DNA of 64,000 nt from Comamonas suwonensis (GCF_012844455.2 NZ_JABBCQ020000018.1:1-64000); one strand, 5' to 3'. Shown: positions 45,237-54,954, numbered from the stretch's first letter. The notes: generated by a model not told the origin, from the letters alone. Made by a program: numbers and translations.

Positions 45237-45470
45237 TCACGGGAGGCTCAAGTCCATCCCGAGCATCTTGGCAAGGCCAAAAGTGAAAAGCAACACAGCC
45301 GTGAGCGCAAGCAAGAAGATGGCAGCCAGCTTGCCGCCCGTGCGTAGCAGCGCGCGCTTATCCATCCGCTTCTTGCCTTGGTCGTAATGCCACTTGATGG
45401 CGAAGAACATGCACGCGCCGAATATGAGAACCTTGAACGCAACGAAGACTACGGGGATCCAATCGATCAT
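45237..45470 (-). CDS. Small two-span membrane protein, unknown
   Basis: A 77-residue product starting MIDWIPVVFVAFKVLIFGACMF, with hydrophobic segments at about 4-26 and 48-72 separated by a basic loop (KWHYDQGKKRMDKR). No family recognised. It is divergent from the MocR-type regulator with 159 bases between, so it could be its target. An upstream start (45557) is possible but adds a non-hydrophobic leader. Bases 44957-45236 hold nothing I recognise. Confidence 0.55.
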   Translation of the reverse strand: MIDWIPVVFVAFKVLIFGACMFFAIKWHYDQGKKRMDKRALLRTGGKLAAIFLLALTAVLLFTFGLAKMLGMDLSLP

Positions 45471-45623
45471 TTGAAAATTTCCAGCCTGTGACTTGACACC
45501 GCCTATCGTGAGGAACACTGCCTCCCAGACGTGATAGACGAAAACATCAGCGACCAATACACAAGGATATGTCCGGCTGAATGTTCAAGGACATACTACT
45601 CAAAAGCAATTTCCATACATTGA

Positions 45624-45634
45624 GACAAATTGTC
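45624..45634. promoter_or_regulatory. Palindrome at the MocR gene start
   Basis: GACAAATTGTC is a perfect odd palindrome overlapping the TTG start codon of the regulator. GntR/MocR proteins bind such short palindromes and often control themselves; no second copy was found within the 159-base divergent region. Confidence 0.35.
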
Positions 45635-47042
45635 CCAGTCAATACCCATACAAGGCAAAAATTTGCCACTCTGGCTGCCGCAATTAACCGCGCAGGGCGG
45701 ACCCCGTTTTCTGCAGATCGCCGATGCGCTTCAGGCGGCAGTGACGGACGGATCGCTGAACCCGGGTGATCGCCTACCTCCTCAGCGCCGGCTGGCAGAA
45801 CAACTGAATGTCGATCTAACGACGATCACGCGCGCATACGATGAAGCCAGACGCCGCCATTTGCTGGAAGGGCGCGGCGCCCGCGGCACTTATGTCTCGG
45901 CGCCGAAAGTCGAATTGACCTCCATCCTCGACCTGAGCATGAATACCCCACCTCCGCCGGATGGCGTGGACTTCGACGACATGTTAAAACAAGGTTTGTC
46001 TCAAGTATTGATGCGCACAGATGCTGAATTGCTAATGACTTACCACTTGGGCGGGGGAAGCAACTCTGACCGTAAGGCTGCGGCCCAATGGCTTGAGCCC
46101 ATGTTTGGCGTTCTGGATTCTGAGCAGGTTGTTGTCTGTCCGGGTGCACAAGCAGCGATAGCCGCTTTGATTCTTGCACTGACGCAGCTTGGCGATGTAA
46201 TCCTGGCAGAGCCGACCAGTTATCCAGGCTTGCGTGTCGCAGCGACCCAGTTAGGCCGACGCATCATTACGGTGGAAGCAGATAAGCACGGGATGCTTCC
46301 CGAGATGCTGAGCCAAGCTTGCCGCCAGCACAAACCGGCGCTGCTCTACCTTAATCCAACATTACAGAACCCAACCGCCATCACCATTCCGCAACGCCGA
46401 CGCAAGGAACTCGCCAGCATCGCGAAGCGCTGCAATGTACGCATCATTGAGGATGACCCTTATTGGTTGCTTGCCGATGCCCCGCCACCACCTATTGCCA
46501 CGTTTGCCCCGGAACAGGTGGCCTATATCTCGACTCTGTCGAAATGCCTGACGCCAGGCTTGCGTGTCGCGTTCGTACTCATACGAGACCTGCACGAACG
46601 CGAACGTTTTCTGACTGCACTCAGATCCTTTGCGCTGATGACTGCACCCTTGACAGCCGCACTAACCACGCAATGGATCCTTGACGGTTCGGCTGCCAGA
46701 TTAATGGAGGGCATACGCAAGGAGGCCCGTCTGCGCCACTGGATGGCCAGGGATATTCTGGCGGGTCGATACACCGGCACTGGAGACGGCCTGCATGTAT
46801 GGCTCGAGCTGCCGGGATATTGGAACTCCTTGCAGCTTGCGCGCGCTGCCGACCGCGAAGGCATCGCCATCACTCCGGCGGAGGCATTCGCTACCGATCA
46901 TGGATCCAGCAGCGGATCCGTGAATGCGATTCGGATCTCTTTGGGCAGCATGAAAGACCGTGGACGCTTACAGGCAGGTCTTCAACGACTGTCTCATCTG
47001 CTTGCGCGTCTACCCGAGACGTTCAGTACTGCTGTGGTTTAG
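45630..47042 (+). CDS. MocR-type regulator: GntR DNA-binding domain fused to aminotransferase fold
   Basis: The 470-residue product has a GntR winged helix (about 25-90, with LPPQRRLAEQLNVDLTTITRAYDEARRRHLLEGRGARGTYV in outline) and a class-I aminotransferase-like domain with Asp275 (IIEDDPYW) and the PLP lysine Lys305 (STLSKCLTPG). Such proteins sense PLP or amino-acid derivatives and regulate a neighbouring gene. It starts at TTG, the first possible codon after an in-frame stop; no good ribosome site is seen. Target unknown. Confidence 0.85.
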   Translation: MSQSIPIQGKNLPLWLPQLTAQGGPRFLQIADALQAAVTDGSLNPGDRLPPQRRLAEQLNVDLTTITRAYDEARRRHLLEGRGARGTYVSAPKVELTSILDLSMNTPPPPDGVDFDDMLKQGLSQVLMRTDAELLMTYHLGGGSNSDRKAAAQWLEPMFGVLDSEQVVVCPGAQAAIAALILALTQLGDVILAEPTSYPGLRVAATQLGRRIITVEADKHGMLPEMLSQACRQHKPALLYLNPTLQNPTAITIPQRRRKELASIAKRCNVRIIEDDPYWLLADAPPPPIATFAPEQVAYISTLSKCLTPGLRVAFVLIRDLHERERFLTALRSFALMTAPLTAALTTQWILDGSAARLMEGIRKEARLRHWMARDILAGRYTGTGDGLHVWLELPGYWNSLQLARAADREGIAITPAEAFATDHGSSSGSVNAIRISLGSMKDRGRLQAGLQRLSHLLARLPETFSTAVV

Positions 47043-47190
47043 CCTGCCCAGGAAGTGCGTCCATCATTCAGGAGCTCTACCAAATAGCATTCCGGTCGGC
47101 ACCGTTAGCTTCGTTGCCCGCGATGCCTTGGCCTGCCCCGGCATGCATGACAAGACTGCGCAGTGCCTAAAGAAAAGTCACTGACGAGTA

Positions 47191-47634
47191 TCAAGGACTA
47201 CCGTTGAACATTTTGTCCCGTTGATTAATCAGTACGCGGCTCATTACTTGATCGACTGCATCCAAGTACTGATCATTCGCAACTTGCCCTCGACCGTTAG
47301 GTTTGAGCCATATGCGGCCTCGCTTAGAAACGGATTCAGTGTAGAAATACTGCTCCAAGGGCGTTCCTGTGTACGTCACACTAACCGCAATACGGCGTGA
47401 CGCGAAGTCCAAATAGAGACAAAAGTCACGCGGCACCCTCCAGCACTCAGACACAGCGTCGGCCAGCCCCGATATGCCGCTCTTCCTGTAAACCTGCAAC
47501 GCGTCAAAAACCGCTCTCTTTACCTCGCTGGAAACTGTACTGGCAACCTCGCTGGTGTCCTGTGCAATCGCTTTTTCAGACAGGGTGGTAAAACAGATTG
47601 AGGCGAGTAAGAACGCAATGGCTTTTGTTTTCAT
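47191..47634 (-). CDS. Exported protein of unknown function
   Basis: A 147-residue product with a signal peptide (1-24, ending KAIAQ) when started at 47634; then a predicted helical first half with VSSEVKRAVFDALQVYRKSGISGLADAVSECW and a beta-like second half. Two cysteines (SECWRVPRDFC) lie mid-protein. No family recognised. It stands alone in the accessory stretch. Confidence 0.5.
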   Translation of the reverse strand: MKTKAIAFLLASICFTTLSEKAIAQDTSEVASTVSSEVKRAVFDALQVYRKSGISGLADAVSECWRVPRDFCLYLDFASRRIAVSVTYTGTPLEQYFYTESVSKRGRIWLKPNGRGQVANDQYLDAVDQVMSRVLINQRDKMFNGSP

Positions 47635-48187
47635 AACATGACACACAAGAAGCAATCCTGATAACTCAATTTTTTATCTGCATTCAATTCTGCAGCTACT
47701 CGCCCCCTGAAGTATTTCAGTGAATAAAAAAGCCCGCCCCTCAATCAGCGGTTTTTATGGGGGCATCGGTTTTTAAAAGCAGGATCATTTATCGCATTGC
47801 CGAGAGCTGGCAAGGCGATCTGGAGGTGCTGCTTAATGCCCAGCAAAAGACAGTGTTTGGCGAGTGTTGCAAGACCTAAGAGCGTTCGGTGGGCTGGGTG
47901 CCGCCACGCAACAGTAGTACCGCATAGCGTGTCTGTATCGACCCGCAGGGGCGTACCCTAATACTCGAACGAGCACCCCACCAGGGCCGCATTGAGGAAG
48001 TAGTCAGGCTGCTGACTAGAAAGCCTATTTGAATCAGGACTACAAAGATCCAGTACTTCACATCGAAACAGCTTGTCATGCACCGCGACAAGATGTATTA
48101 ATACCGACTGTTAGTTGTAGCTCTTGCACTCGAGAGTGCAAGCAATGCTGTTCCATTGCGGTCTTTAATCGAGGAGGTCACGATCAG
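47635..48187. other. Intergenic region before the GGDEF gene
   Basis: About 550 bases with no supported gene. A small perfect hairpin TAGTCAG/CTGACTA lies at 48001-48018. Short coding-like scraps (VRLLTRKPI near 48000) do not add up to a family I can name. Confidence 0.4.
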
Positions 48188-49387
48188 ATGTTCGCGCACA
48201 GTGACTACTTGATTCTCATGCCGTCGTTGGCCATGCTGGCTTTGGCGACAATGTTGGTCATTGCTTGGATCATTCAACGTTCCCAGAGCTTCTTACTATG
48301 GCAATCTGGCGCATATTCACTGACTGCACTTCCACTTGGAATGCAAAGCCTACTAAGCCTGGAAGTTCTCAATCGCTACGTACTCGTCATTGGCTGTTTC
48401 TACTTGCTTGGAGCTTGGTGTCTTGCCAACAGCTGGGCTGAAAGGTGGAAGGTATCTGTTCAACAGAATGCAGCAGTAATTATCGCCATCTTCACGCTAG
48501 CGACCCTTCATTACTTCAGCAGTATCGAGCAAAACGTCTGGGCTCGAGTGAGCTCTTTTAGCATCGGCTCTGGCCTCATCTTGCTACTCCCGATCTTGAG
48601 AATCAGAGCAAAGAAAATCTCATTTGATTGGCTCGATAGGTCACTGCTATGGCTAAGCATCATCTTCACGGCCTATACCTTCACTCGCCCCATTTTGATA
48701 TGGCTACTGGGATACTCGGATCTTGGGTCGCTTCCAAAGTCACCATATTGGCTCTTGACGCTAATGAGCGTTCTAAGCTTCTCAATCCTTTTCACCGTGG
48801 TGATGATCGCCATTGCCGTCAAAGAGATCATCTGCAAGCTGCGCGAAGAACGCGATCACGATGCATTGACAAAAATTCTGAACCGCCGCGCTTTTCAAGA
48901 ACATGCCCAGAAGCGCCTTGCTGACAGACGGCTTTATCCAATGGCAGTTCTGAGCTGTGACATGGATCACTTCAAGCGCATTAACGACACTTGGGGCCAC
49001 GAGCGTGGCGATCAGGTGCTGCAACTTACTTCGGCGACTCTTCAAAAGAATGTCCGGGAGCACGACTTGGTCGCGCGGTTTGGCGGTGAAGAATTTGTGC
49101 TTTTATTGATCGACACAACTCTGCCTGATGCAGAGCTAATTGCCCAGCGAATCCAACGCGACCTCGGATCAAGTAATACCGTTCTTCCATCCGGTCCAAA
49201 ACTCACCATGAGCTTTGGAATTTCATCCGTCGTTAACCCTCTCCAGCTAGAACAAGCCTTAAAAGAAGCCGATCAACTCCTTTATCAAGCAAAAAATGCT
49301 GGTCGCGATCGAGTGCATGTATCTGGAATGACCTATCCAGATATCTGGATCGAGGGTACCCACCCGCAAAATGCAGTTGCAGTCTGA
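48188..49387 (+). CDS. Membrane-bound diguanylate cyclase (GGDEF)
   Basis: Makes cyclic di-GMP from GTP. The 399-residue product has six to seven membrane spans in the first 215 residues (a MASE-like sensor of unknown ligand) and a GGDEF domain (about 222-385) with active GGEEF at 299-303, the metal-binding Asp258 (SCDMDHFK) and a complete RxxD inhibitory site at 290-293 (REHD). The ATG at 48188 follows GAGGAGG. Catalytic and feedback sites are intact, so activity is likely. Codon use looks more A+T-rich than in the cob region. Confidence 0.88.
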   Translation: MFAHSDYLILMPSLAMLALATMLVIAWIIQRSQSFLLWQSGAYSLTALPLGMQSLLSLEVLNRYVLVIGCFYLLGAWCLANSWAERWKVSVQQNAAVIIAIFTLATLHYFSSIEQNVWARVSSFSIGSGLILLLPILRIRAKKISFDWLDRSLLWLSIIFTAYTFTRPILIWLLGYSDLGSLPKSPYWLLTLMSVLSFSILFTVVMIAIAVKEIICKLREERDHDALTKILNRRAFQEHAQKRLADRRLYPMAVLSCDMDHFKRINDTWGHERGDQVLQLTSATLQKNVREHDLVARFGGEEFVLLLIDTTLPDAELIAQRIQRDLGSSNTVLPSGPKLTMSFGISSVVNPLQLEQALKEADQLLYQAKNAGRDRVHVSGMTYPDIWIEGTHPQNAVAV

Positions 49388-49983
49388 TCTGCCCCAGCGC
49401 CATCGGTCAGCGATAGGCCCGAGGACCTCGGTAAGTGGTAGTCGAGCCAGAATCGAAGTAATCACTTCTGCCCGCCACTGCAGGCTTTTCTCATTCTGGG
49501 GGCCCTCCATGCAGAGAGTGACACAGCTTCAGTCCCGCGTACCGGGATAAGGGTAGAGCGATTCTGGTATGCGAAAATTTTGGAACCAAGGAAGTCGCAT
49601 ACCGCTTGGCCGTCATTGCGACAGACCGAACTACAGCAATCGTCACACTCGTCAAATGGGCAGCACAGCACGCTCAAATATAGAAAGGCCAAGCATGAGC
49701 AACAAACTTCTATCCGACAAAAAATTGCACGCGACAACGCCGTAAACCTTGGATTTCCCAAAGGTGCACTGCATAGCTCGTGCTTCAGTTGTTATCGCCG
49801 TACCGCCGAAAAAATGCCAACCACACGCTAAAGCCACTCGAGTTTGGCAAACGATGCCTAGCGAGGATTGAGCCATGAGCCACCGAGCCCGCGACCAAGG
49901 CAACAGCGTGGCAGAGGGCGTGAACCAATCAACCATCCCGCACCCCTCCCCTATGAACTACCCCTTAAAGTTGGACAGTTAAA
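49388..49983. other. Gene-poor stretch
   Basis: About 600 bases without a supported gene. A plus-strand segment near 49541-49682 reads as a coherent but headless frame (ILVCENFGTKEVAYRLAVI...) that I cannot assign. Probably decayed mobile DNA. Confidence 0.4.
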
Positions 49984-50120
49984 TTACGGGTATTTGGCCT
50001 GAGTTCGGTATTGCACCGGGCTCAGACTGTTCAATTTCATCTTGGTTCGATGATGGTTGATGTAGCGCACCAGTTCACCTTGCAGGTACTCAGGGTGCAA
50101 AGCATTCTTCCGGTATCCGA
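49984..50120 (-). pseudogene. IS3-family transposase C-terminal relic
   Basis: The minus strand reads YLQGELVRYINHHRTKMKLNSLSPVQYRTQA, a typical IS3-family OrfB end (YINYYNxxRIQxKLxGLSPVQYR). The rest of the transposase is missing. AAAGTTGGACAGTTAA at 49966-49981 beyond the stop may be part of the element end. Confidence 0.75.
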
Positions 50121-50159
50121 GCTTTACAAACATCGCGTACCGAGCCAAACGCGAAGAAT

Positions 50160-50457
50160 TTGAGGAAAGCGATAGCTTCCTCTGGGTGCCAAAGTGGACA
50201 CCTGCAATTCGCAAATCCAAGTGGGCTACACGACGCTCGCTGAAGATAGCCGGCGTTCAAGTGGAGAGCCTGAAATCCATCAGCCGAGGCGATGCCATTT
50301 CAGAATGGATGTCTACTCTCCAACATGGCCGATGGAGTGGAGCCTCGTGAATAGTTTGCCGAAATCCAGTAATTCACTGGCGGTAACTAAACCGCAAGTC
50401 CATGAGTCTGGGCGATCGACTTCAAGCACATCGAAAAGTCACGATAACCAGCACTAG
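50160..50457 (+). pseudogene. Broken phage-type gene (ASCH-like pattern)
   Basis: Joining frames on the plus strand gives LWVPKWTPAIRKSKWATRR, then SLKIAGVQVESLKSISRGDAISEW, and finally VWAIDFKHIEKSR plus stop. This pattern (PxIHMPRWASR ... ITxVRVExLQDISExDAxxEG ... WVWVIxF) is one I know from phage-encoded proteins. At least two frame breaks and a missing centre make it non-functional. Confidence 0.5.
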
Positions 50458-50856
50458 CGCGGTAGGCCTTTCAAAAGGCCAAGCCTACTGATCCAGCACG
50501 TTAACTGCCCCTACTGCATATTTGCCAAGGCAATACCGGGCAAGCAGGCGCACTACCAAGAAGGCCGCCGCTTTTGGAACCTCTATTTAAAAGCCTGCCA
50601 AGCGCAAGAATGTAACCCTACAAGCGCTCCACCGAGCCGGGATGGTGGCAGGCATTGATCATCAACCAACCGAAGCAGGTCAAACCTACTTCAACGCCCC
50701 TAACCCGACAGGGGCGTGACGCCAGCGCTGCCGAAGAAGGGACACGCTTGATCTTATTCTGGAAGATTTTCTCTCCAGATTCACATAGCTCTAGCGCAGA
50801 CTGAATATTCTGCGCAAACGCATCACTGACTCAACGGCATGCATTCCAGAGCGGCT
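50458..50856. other. Unassigned stretch with a decayed frame
   Basis: A plus-strand frame near 50505-50660 (NCPYCIFAKAIPGKQAHYQEGRRFW...) is open for about 50 codons without a start I can support; it may be a further phage or plasmid relic. Otherwise nothing recognised. Confidence 0.35.
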
Positions 50857-51282
50857 TCATCGCGGCATAGTCAAAAAGACCTTGCGCATCGCCCAGCCTG
50901 TGGCGCGGTCCAGTACCCTAACCTTCCACTGGATGCTGGTGGCTGCAATCCTGTTTATGCGTTTCATCATCAAATCCAGTTGTCCGCCCAATTTACATTG
51001 ATTTCCCGGTCGCAGGACTTTGATGATCGTGTGAAGTGCGGAGAAGTCTTTAGCGAATGGGTGCGCTTCCCGCTCATATTCCCGGGTTAGGCCGCTAACC
51101 GTAAGCACTATGTCGGAGACGGGCGCTCCAGGGGCGATCTCCCGCACAAGTAGCGCCTCCAACCTGGCAGCACATTCGCTTCCCTCGGCCTCTGCAGAAA
51201 ACCTGAGAAACAGCGGCCTCTCGAGCACACCGTTTTCAACGTGAATTACCAGAAGCCGTTGGAAATTGTTTTTGCCTGCCAT
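50857..51282 (-). CDS. Hypothetical protein near tRNA-Val
   Basis: A 141-residue product from MAGKNNFQRLLV (a start eight codons earlier is possible). The first two thirds read like a real protein (FLRFSAEAEGSECAARLEALLVREIAPGAP, TVSGLTREYEREAHPFAKDFSALHTI); the last 40 residues are basic and less convincing. No family recognised. Its position just inside the tRNA-Val end of the accessory stretch is where an integrase would be expected, but I see no recombinase motif. Confidence 0.45.
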   Translation of the reverse strand: MAGKNNFQRLLVIHVENGVLERPLFLRFSAEAEGSECAARLEALLVREIAPGAPVSDIVLTVSGLTREYEREAHPFAKDFSALHTIIKVLRPGNQCKLGGQLDLMMKRINRIAATSIQWKVRVLDRATGWAMRKVFLTMPR

Positions 51283-51390
51283 ACCTAACCTCATGAAAAG
51301 AGGCACTTTGCTAATCCATGCAAGCTGGTAGACAACGATTTTCGGTTGGTAGAGGCGGCTTTTGGCGGCCTATTCGTGGGTTGCCAGCCC

Positions 51391-51430
51391 AAAGAAAAAG
51401 GGCTTAGATTGCTCTAAGCCCTTTTTCTTT
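51391..51430 (-). terminator. Intrinsic terminator after tRNA-Val
   Basis: Perfect 18-base arms (51391-51408 and 51413-51430) around TTGC, with A-runs and T-runs at both sides. Confidence 0.9.
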
Positions 51431-51440
51431 GCTTTTAAAG

Positions 51441-51516
51441 TGGTGGGTCCTGACGGTCTCGAACCGCCGACCTACTCCGTGTAAAGGAGCCGCTCTACCA
51501 ACTGAGCTAAGGACCC
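51441..51516 (-). tRNA. tRNA-Val (anticodon TAC)
   Basis: Complete cloverleaf with acceptor GGGTCCT/AGGACCC, anticodon stem CTCC/GGAG around TTTACAC (anticodon TAC), T-arm with GGTTCGAGACC and encoded CCA. It lies 15 bases after hupB and was probably transcribed with it. Its 3' end is duplicated in decayed form at 42187-42217. Confidence 0.96.
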
Positions 51517-51531
51517 ACTTAAACTTTTTTG

Positions 51532-51804
51532 TCAGTTCAGAGCATCTTTCAATGCTTTGCCCGGACGGAATTTTGGCACTTTGGCCGCTTTGATTTTGAT
51601 GGACTCACCAGTACGTGGATTACGACCGGTGCGAGCTGCTCGTTTGCCAACCGCAAATGTTCCAAAACCAACAAGCGATACTGTACCACCTTTTTTCAGT
51701 GTTTTCTTCACTGCGTCGATCGTAGAGTCCAGAGCGCGCGCTGCGGCTGCCTTGGAAATATCGGCGTTGTTAGCGATGTGCTCAATCAGTTCGGTTTTAT
51801 TCAC
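51532..51804 (-). CDS. hupB: HU-family DNA-binding protein
   Basis: Nucleoid protein that bends DNA as a dimer. The 90-residue product starts [26 protein letters not shown], has [26 protein letters not shown] with the DNA-intercalating arm proline, and ends [12 protein letters not shown], full length for HU. In E. coli hupB is followed directly by ppiD. Here tRNA-Val and the accessory stretch intervene. Confidence 0.95.
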   Translation of the reverse strand: MNKTELIEHIANNADISKAAAARALDSTIDAVKKTLKKGGTVSLVGFGTFAVGKRAARTGRNPRTGESIKIKAAKVPKFRPGKALKDALN

Positions 51805-52161
51805 AAGATGCCTCTCGAGAAATCAGTAAATGGAATGTCTCTTCTAGCGCAAACTTTGCACAGCAAGAAACCAGTCGCGATGAAGACAAATTTCAGCGCT
51901 TCAGTTTGAGTATTTTTGCACCCATTTTTAACTTGAAGCGGCTGACGTTCTTGATGTCAGTTCACGCTGCGCATTCCAGCGACAGGACCAGATTCTATGC
52001 GGTTTTTGAGCCAGTTCTGCCATTCATCACGGCTTTTTTAAACGATAGTTTCGTGTCGGCTTCACCGATTGACAATCAGCCGCAAAGCCTGCAGCCCTGC
52101 AACGATCCAGCATCTGTCATCAAATCACACCAAACACCTCTAAAACTACGAAATAGATAGC
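51805..52161. other. Intergenic region upstream of hupB
   Basis: About 360 bases, presumably with the hupB promoter; no gene and no recognised motif. A plus-strand frame at 51906-52160 has no support. Confidence 0.5.
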
Positions 52162-52188
52162 AAAAAGCGCTTGACAGGCAAGCGCTTT
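52162..52188 (-). terminator. Intrinsic terminator after pgsA
   Basis: Ten-base arms AAAGCGCTTG (52164-52173) and CAAGCGCTTT (52179-52188) with a five-base loop, followed on the minus strand by a T-run. Confidence 0.85.
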
Positions 52189-52208
52189 GAGGTAATCAGA
52201 ATCGAAAT

Positions 52209-52772
52209 TCAGAGTCTGGCTCTGATTTCTGGCAGTGCTTTTTTCAGGTAATAAACCATGGACCATACCGTGAGGACGGCGGCAATCCAGATCAGCCACT
52301 GCCCCCAGACGCCTGTATCCATCACGCCAAAGGCTACGCCGTCGTAGAGAAGAAAGGGAATGGCAACCATCTGTGCCATGGTCTTGAGCTTGCCGATCAT
52401 ATGGACCGCAACGCTCTTGCTGGCACCCAGATGCGCCATCCATTCGCGCAACGCAGAGATCGCTATTTCGCGGCCGATGATGATCAACGCGACAAACACG
52501 TCGGTGCGCTGCAGATGAACCAGCACCAGCAGGGCTGCGCAGACCAGAAATTTGTCGGCCACCGGGTCAAGAAACGCACCAAAAGCCGATGTCTGATTGA
52601 GCTTGCGTGCCAGATAGCCATCAAACCAGTCGGTGGCAGCGAACACAATGAACATGATGGTCGCAATGAGGTTGCGAGTCGGTGTATCCAGCGGCGCATA
52701 AAACACCCCGACGATGAGCGGAATCGCCACTATCCGCGTACAGGTCAGCAAGGTTGGGATGGTCAGGAACAT
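52209..52772 (-). CDS. pgsA: CDP-diacylglycerol--glycerol-3-phosphate 3-phosphatidyltransferase
   Basis: Commits CDP-diacylglycerol to phosphatidylglycerol synthesis in the inner membrane. From MFLTIPTLLTCTRI the product has 187 residues with about four to five spans and the CDP-alcohol transferase motif D-G-x2-A-R-x8-G-x3-D-x3-D (Asp51, Gly52, Ala55-Arg56, Gly65, Asp69, Asp73). ATGs three and thirteen codons upstream are possible. It follows uvrC, the same pairing as in E. coli. Confidence 0.94.
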   Translation of the reverse strand: MFLTIPTLLTCTRIVAIPLIVGVFYAPLDTPTRNLIATIMFIVFAATDWFDGYLARKLNQTSAFGAFLDPVADKFLVCAALLVLVHLQRTDVFVALIIIGREIAISALREWMAHLGASKSVAVHMIGKLKTMAQMVAIPFLLYDGVAFGVMDTGVWGQWLIWIAAVLTVWSMVYYLKKALPEIRARL

Positions 52773-52836
52773 GAGCGCCATTGTGTCACGCGCAGCAGCA
52801 CACAACGGCATATCCCGCTACATGCACTGCTGTCAC

Positions 52837-54807
52837 TCAGTGCAGCGCGCGGTAAATTTCTTCGGCCAATGTGGCAGATATGCCTTCAACCGTCATGAGA
52901 TCTTCCACACTCGCGTCACCCACGCCACGCACACCACCAAAACGCTGCAACAGACGCGCACGTTTTTTAGGGCCCACGCCCGGAATTTCTTCCAGGCTGC
53001 TAGAGCCCGTGCGCACCTTGGCTCGCGCCGCGCGCATGCCGGTGATGGCAAAGCGGTGGGCTTCGTCCCGTATCTGCGCCACCAGCATCAGCGCCGCAGA
53101 GTCGTGGCCCAGGTAGACCTTTTCTCGTCCATCGGCAAACACCAGCTCTTCCAGGCCGACCTTGCGGCCCTCGCCTTTTTCCACGCCCACGATGCGCGAC
53201 AGATCAAGCCCCAGCTCGGTAAACACTTCGCGCGCCATGCTGACCTGGCCCTTGCCGCCATCGACCAGCACCAGGTCCGGCAGGTGTGGTTGCTTGCCTG
53301 AGAGCTCGGCACCACCCGCTTCGCGCTGAGCATCGGCCACCGGCTTGTAGCGGCGCGTCAACACCTGGCGCATGGCTGCATAGTCGTCGCCGCCGGTAAT
53401 GCCTTCGATATTGAATCGGCGGTAGTCGCTACTCTGCATCTTGTGGTGATGAAACACCACGCAGGAAGCCTTGGTGCTTTCGCCGCTGGTGTGCGAGATG
53501 TCAAAGCACTCAATGGTCAAGGTATCCAGATTCTCAACAGGCAGATCCAGTGCTTCAACCAGTGCGCGCGTGCGGGCCTGTTGCGAGCCTTCCTCGGCCA
53601 GCAAACGCGCCAGCTGAATATCCGCATTTTTTTGCGCCATCTCCAGCCAGATACGACGCTGCTCGCGCGGCTGCTGCACCACCGTGATGCGGACACCGGT
53701 CTGCTCAGTCAGCAGTCCAATCAGCTTTTTCTCTACGAAGTGGCTGACGATCAGGGTGGGCGGCACGGCAACATCTACATAGTGCTGCGCAATAAAGGCT
53801 TCCAGCACCAGCTCTTCCACAGGACGCTCTTGCACGGCGACATCAGCCTCTTCTTCGCTGAAGTAGACCGAGGTGGCATCACCCAGATTGACGGGAAAGT
53901 AAGGCCGATCGCCCAGATGCCGCCCGCCCCGCACCATGGCAAGGTTGACGCAGGCACGACCGCCCTGGACCTTCACCGCGAGAATATCCACATCCTTATC
54001 GTCTGCTGTTTCAATCACCTGCTGATGCAGCACGCGCGATAGCGCTGTGATCTGGTTGCGCACTTCGGCGGCCTGCTCAAACTCCAGCTGGTCGGAGTGG
54101 GCCATCATGCGCACTTCCAGCTGCTTGAGCAGTTCGCTGGTTTCGCCGCGCAGCATGGCTTCGGCATTGCGCACATCGAGCGCATAGGCCTCGGGCGAGA
54201 TCAAATCCACGCAGGGGCCGCTGCAGCGCTTGATTTGATAAAGCAGGCAAGGCCGCGTGCGGTTGGCATAAACCGTGTCTTCGCAGGTACGCAGGCGAAA
54301 GACTTTTTGCAGCAGCTGAATGCTTTCTTTGACCGCCCATGCACTGGGATAAGGGCCAAAGTAGCGGTGTTTTTTGTCCACTGCACCGCGGTAGTAGGCG
54401 ATGCGGGGGAACTCCTGAAACGCCGGCTCGCCCTCCTTGCCATCCCGATGCGCGACACCGGTGATCTTGAGATAGGGATAGCTTTTGTCATCCCTGAACA
54501 AGATGTTGTACTTGGGGTGCAGCGTCTTGATGAGGTTGTTTTCCAGCAGCAGCGCTTCGGCCTCAGAGCGCACCACCGTGGTCTCCATGCGCACGATCTT
54601 GCTGACCATATGGCCAATGCGCGTGCCGCCATGGTCTTTCTGGAAATAGCTGGAGACGCGGCGCTTGAGGTTGATGGCCTTGCCTACATAGAGCAGGACC
54701 TCTGCAGCATCGAAATAGCGATAGACACCGGGCAGTGGCGGCAGCGCAGCCACCTGGGCCAGCAGTTCAGCGGAGTGCATGGAGGAAGACATAAGCGCTA
54801 TTTTCAT
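52837..54807 (-). CDS. uvrC: Excinuclease ABC subunit C UvrC
   Basis: Makes both incisions in nucleotide excision repair. The 656-residue product has an N-terminal GIY-YIG nuclease ([18 protein letters not shown], about 27-44), the UVR region that binds UvrB, an RNase-H-like endonuclease domain ([34 protein letters not shown]) and a C-terminal double helix-hairpin-helix ([18 protein letters not shown]). ATGs at codons 6 and 10 are alternative starts; none has a strong ribosome site. Full family length. Confidence 0.96.
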   Translation of the reverse strand: MKIALMSSSMHSAELLAQVAALPPLPGVYRYFDAAEVLLYVGKAINLKRRVSSYFQKDHGGTRIGHMVSKIVRMETTVVRSEAEALLLENNLIKTLHPKYNILFRDDKSYPYLKITGVAHRDGKEGEPAFQEFPRIAYYRGAVDKKHRYFGPYPSAWAVKESIQLLQKVFRLRTCEDTVYANRTRPCLLYQIKRCSGPCVDLISPEAYALDVRNAEAMLRGETSELLKQLEVRMMAHSDQLEFEQAAEVRNQITALSRVLHQQVIETADDKDVDILAVKVQGGRACVNLAMVRGGRHLGDRPYFPVNLGDATSVYFSEEEADVAVQERPVEELVLEAFIAQHYVDVAVPPTLIVSHFVEKKLIGLLTEQTGVRITVVQQPREQRRIWLEMAQKNADIQLARLLAEEGSQQARTRALVEALDLPVENLDTLTIECFDISHTSGESTKASCVVFHHHKMQSSDYRRFNIEGITGGDDYAAMRQVLTRRYKPVADAQREAGGAELSGKQPHLPDLVLVDGGKGQVSMAREVFTELGLDLSRIVGVEKGEGRKVGLEELVFADGREKVYLGHDSAALMLVAQIRDEAHRFAITGMRAARAKVRTGSSSLEEIPGVGPKKRARLLQRFGGVRGVGDASVEDLMTVEGISATLAEEIYRALH

Positions 54808-54845
54808 GCGCTTTGACTGCCAAAACCCATCAAAACAAAAACTAT

Positions 54846-54898
54846 GCTTTTGATAGCTGCTAGCGCTTTATCTATATGCACTACCGCCTTTTTTCATC
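54846..54898 (+). repeat. Interspersed repeat, copy B
   Basis: TTTTGATAGCTGCTAGCGCT followed by a short spacer and CACTACCGCC with a T-run. Same pattern as 43036-43087 and 63847-63900; lies between uvrC and the terminator of the TctC gene. Confidence 0.6.
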
Positions 54899-54924
54899 AA
54901 AAAAGGCCTGACAAATCAGGCCTT
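54899..54924 (-). terminator. Intrinsic terminator after the TctC gene
   Basis: Arms AAGGCCTGA (54903-54911) and TCAGGCCTT (54916-54924), then a T-run on the minus strand. Confidence 0.88.
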
Positions 54925-54954
54925 GAGTGTGCGCTAGCGCACGGAAGCGACGAC

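Noticed and set aside
50857-51282. Integrase gene next to tRNA-Val
   Set aside because: Position fits, but no tyrosine- or serine-recombinase catalytic motif is visible in the product.
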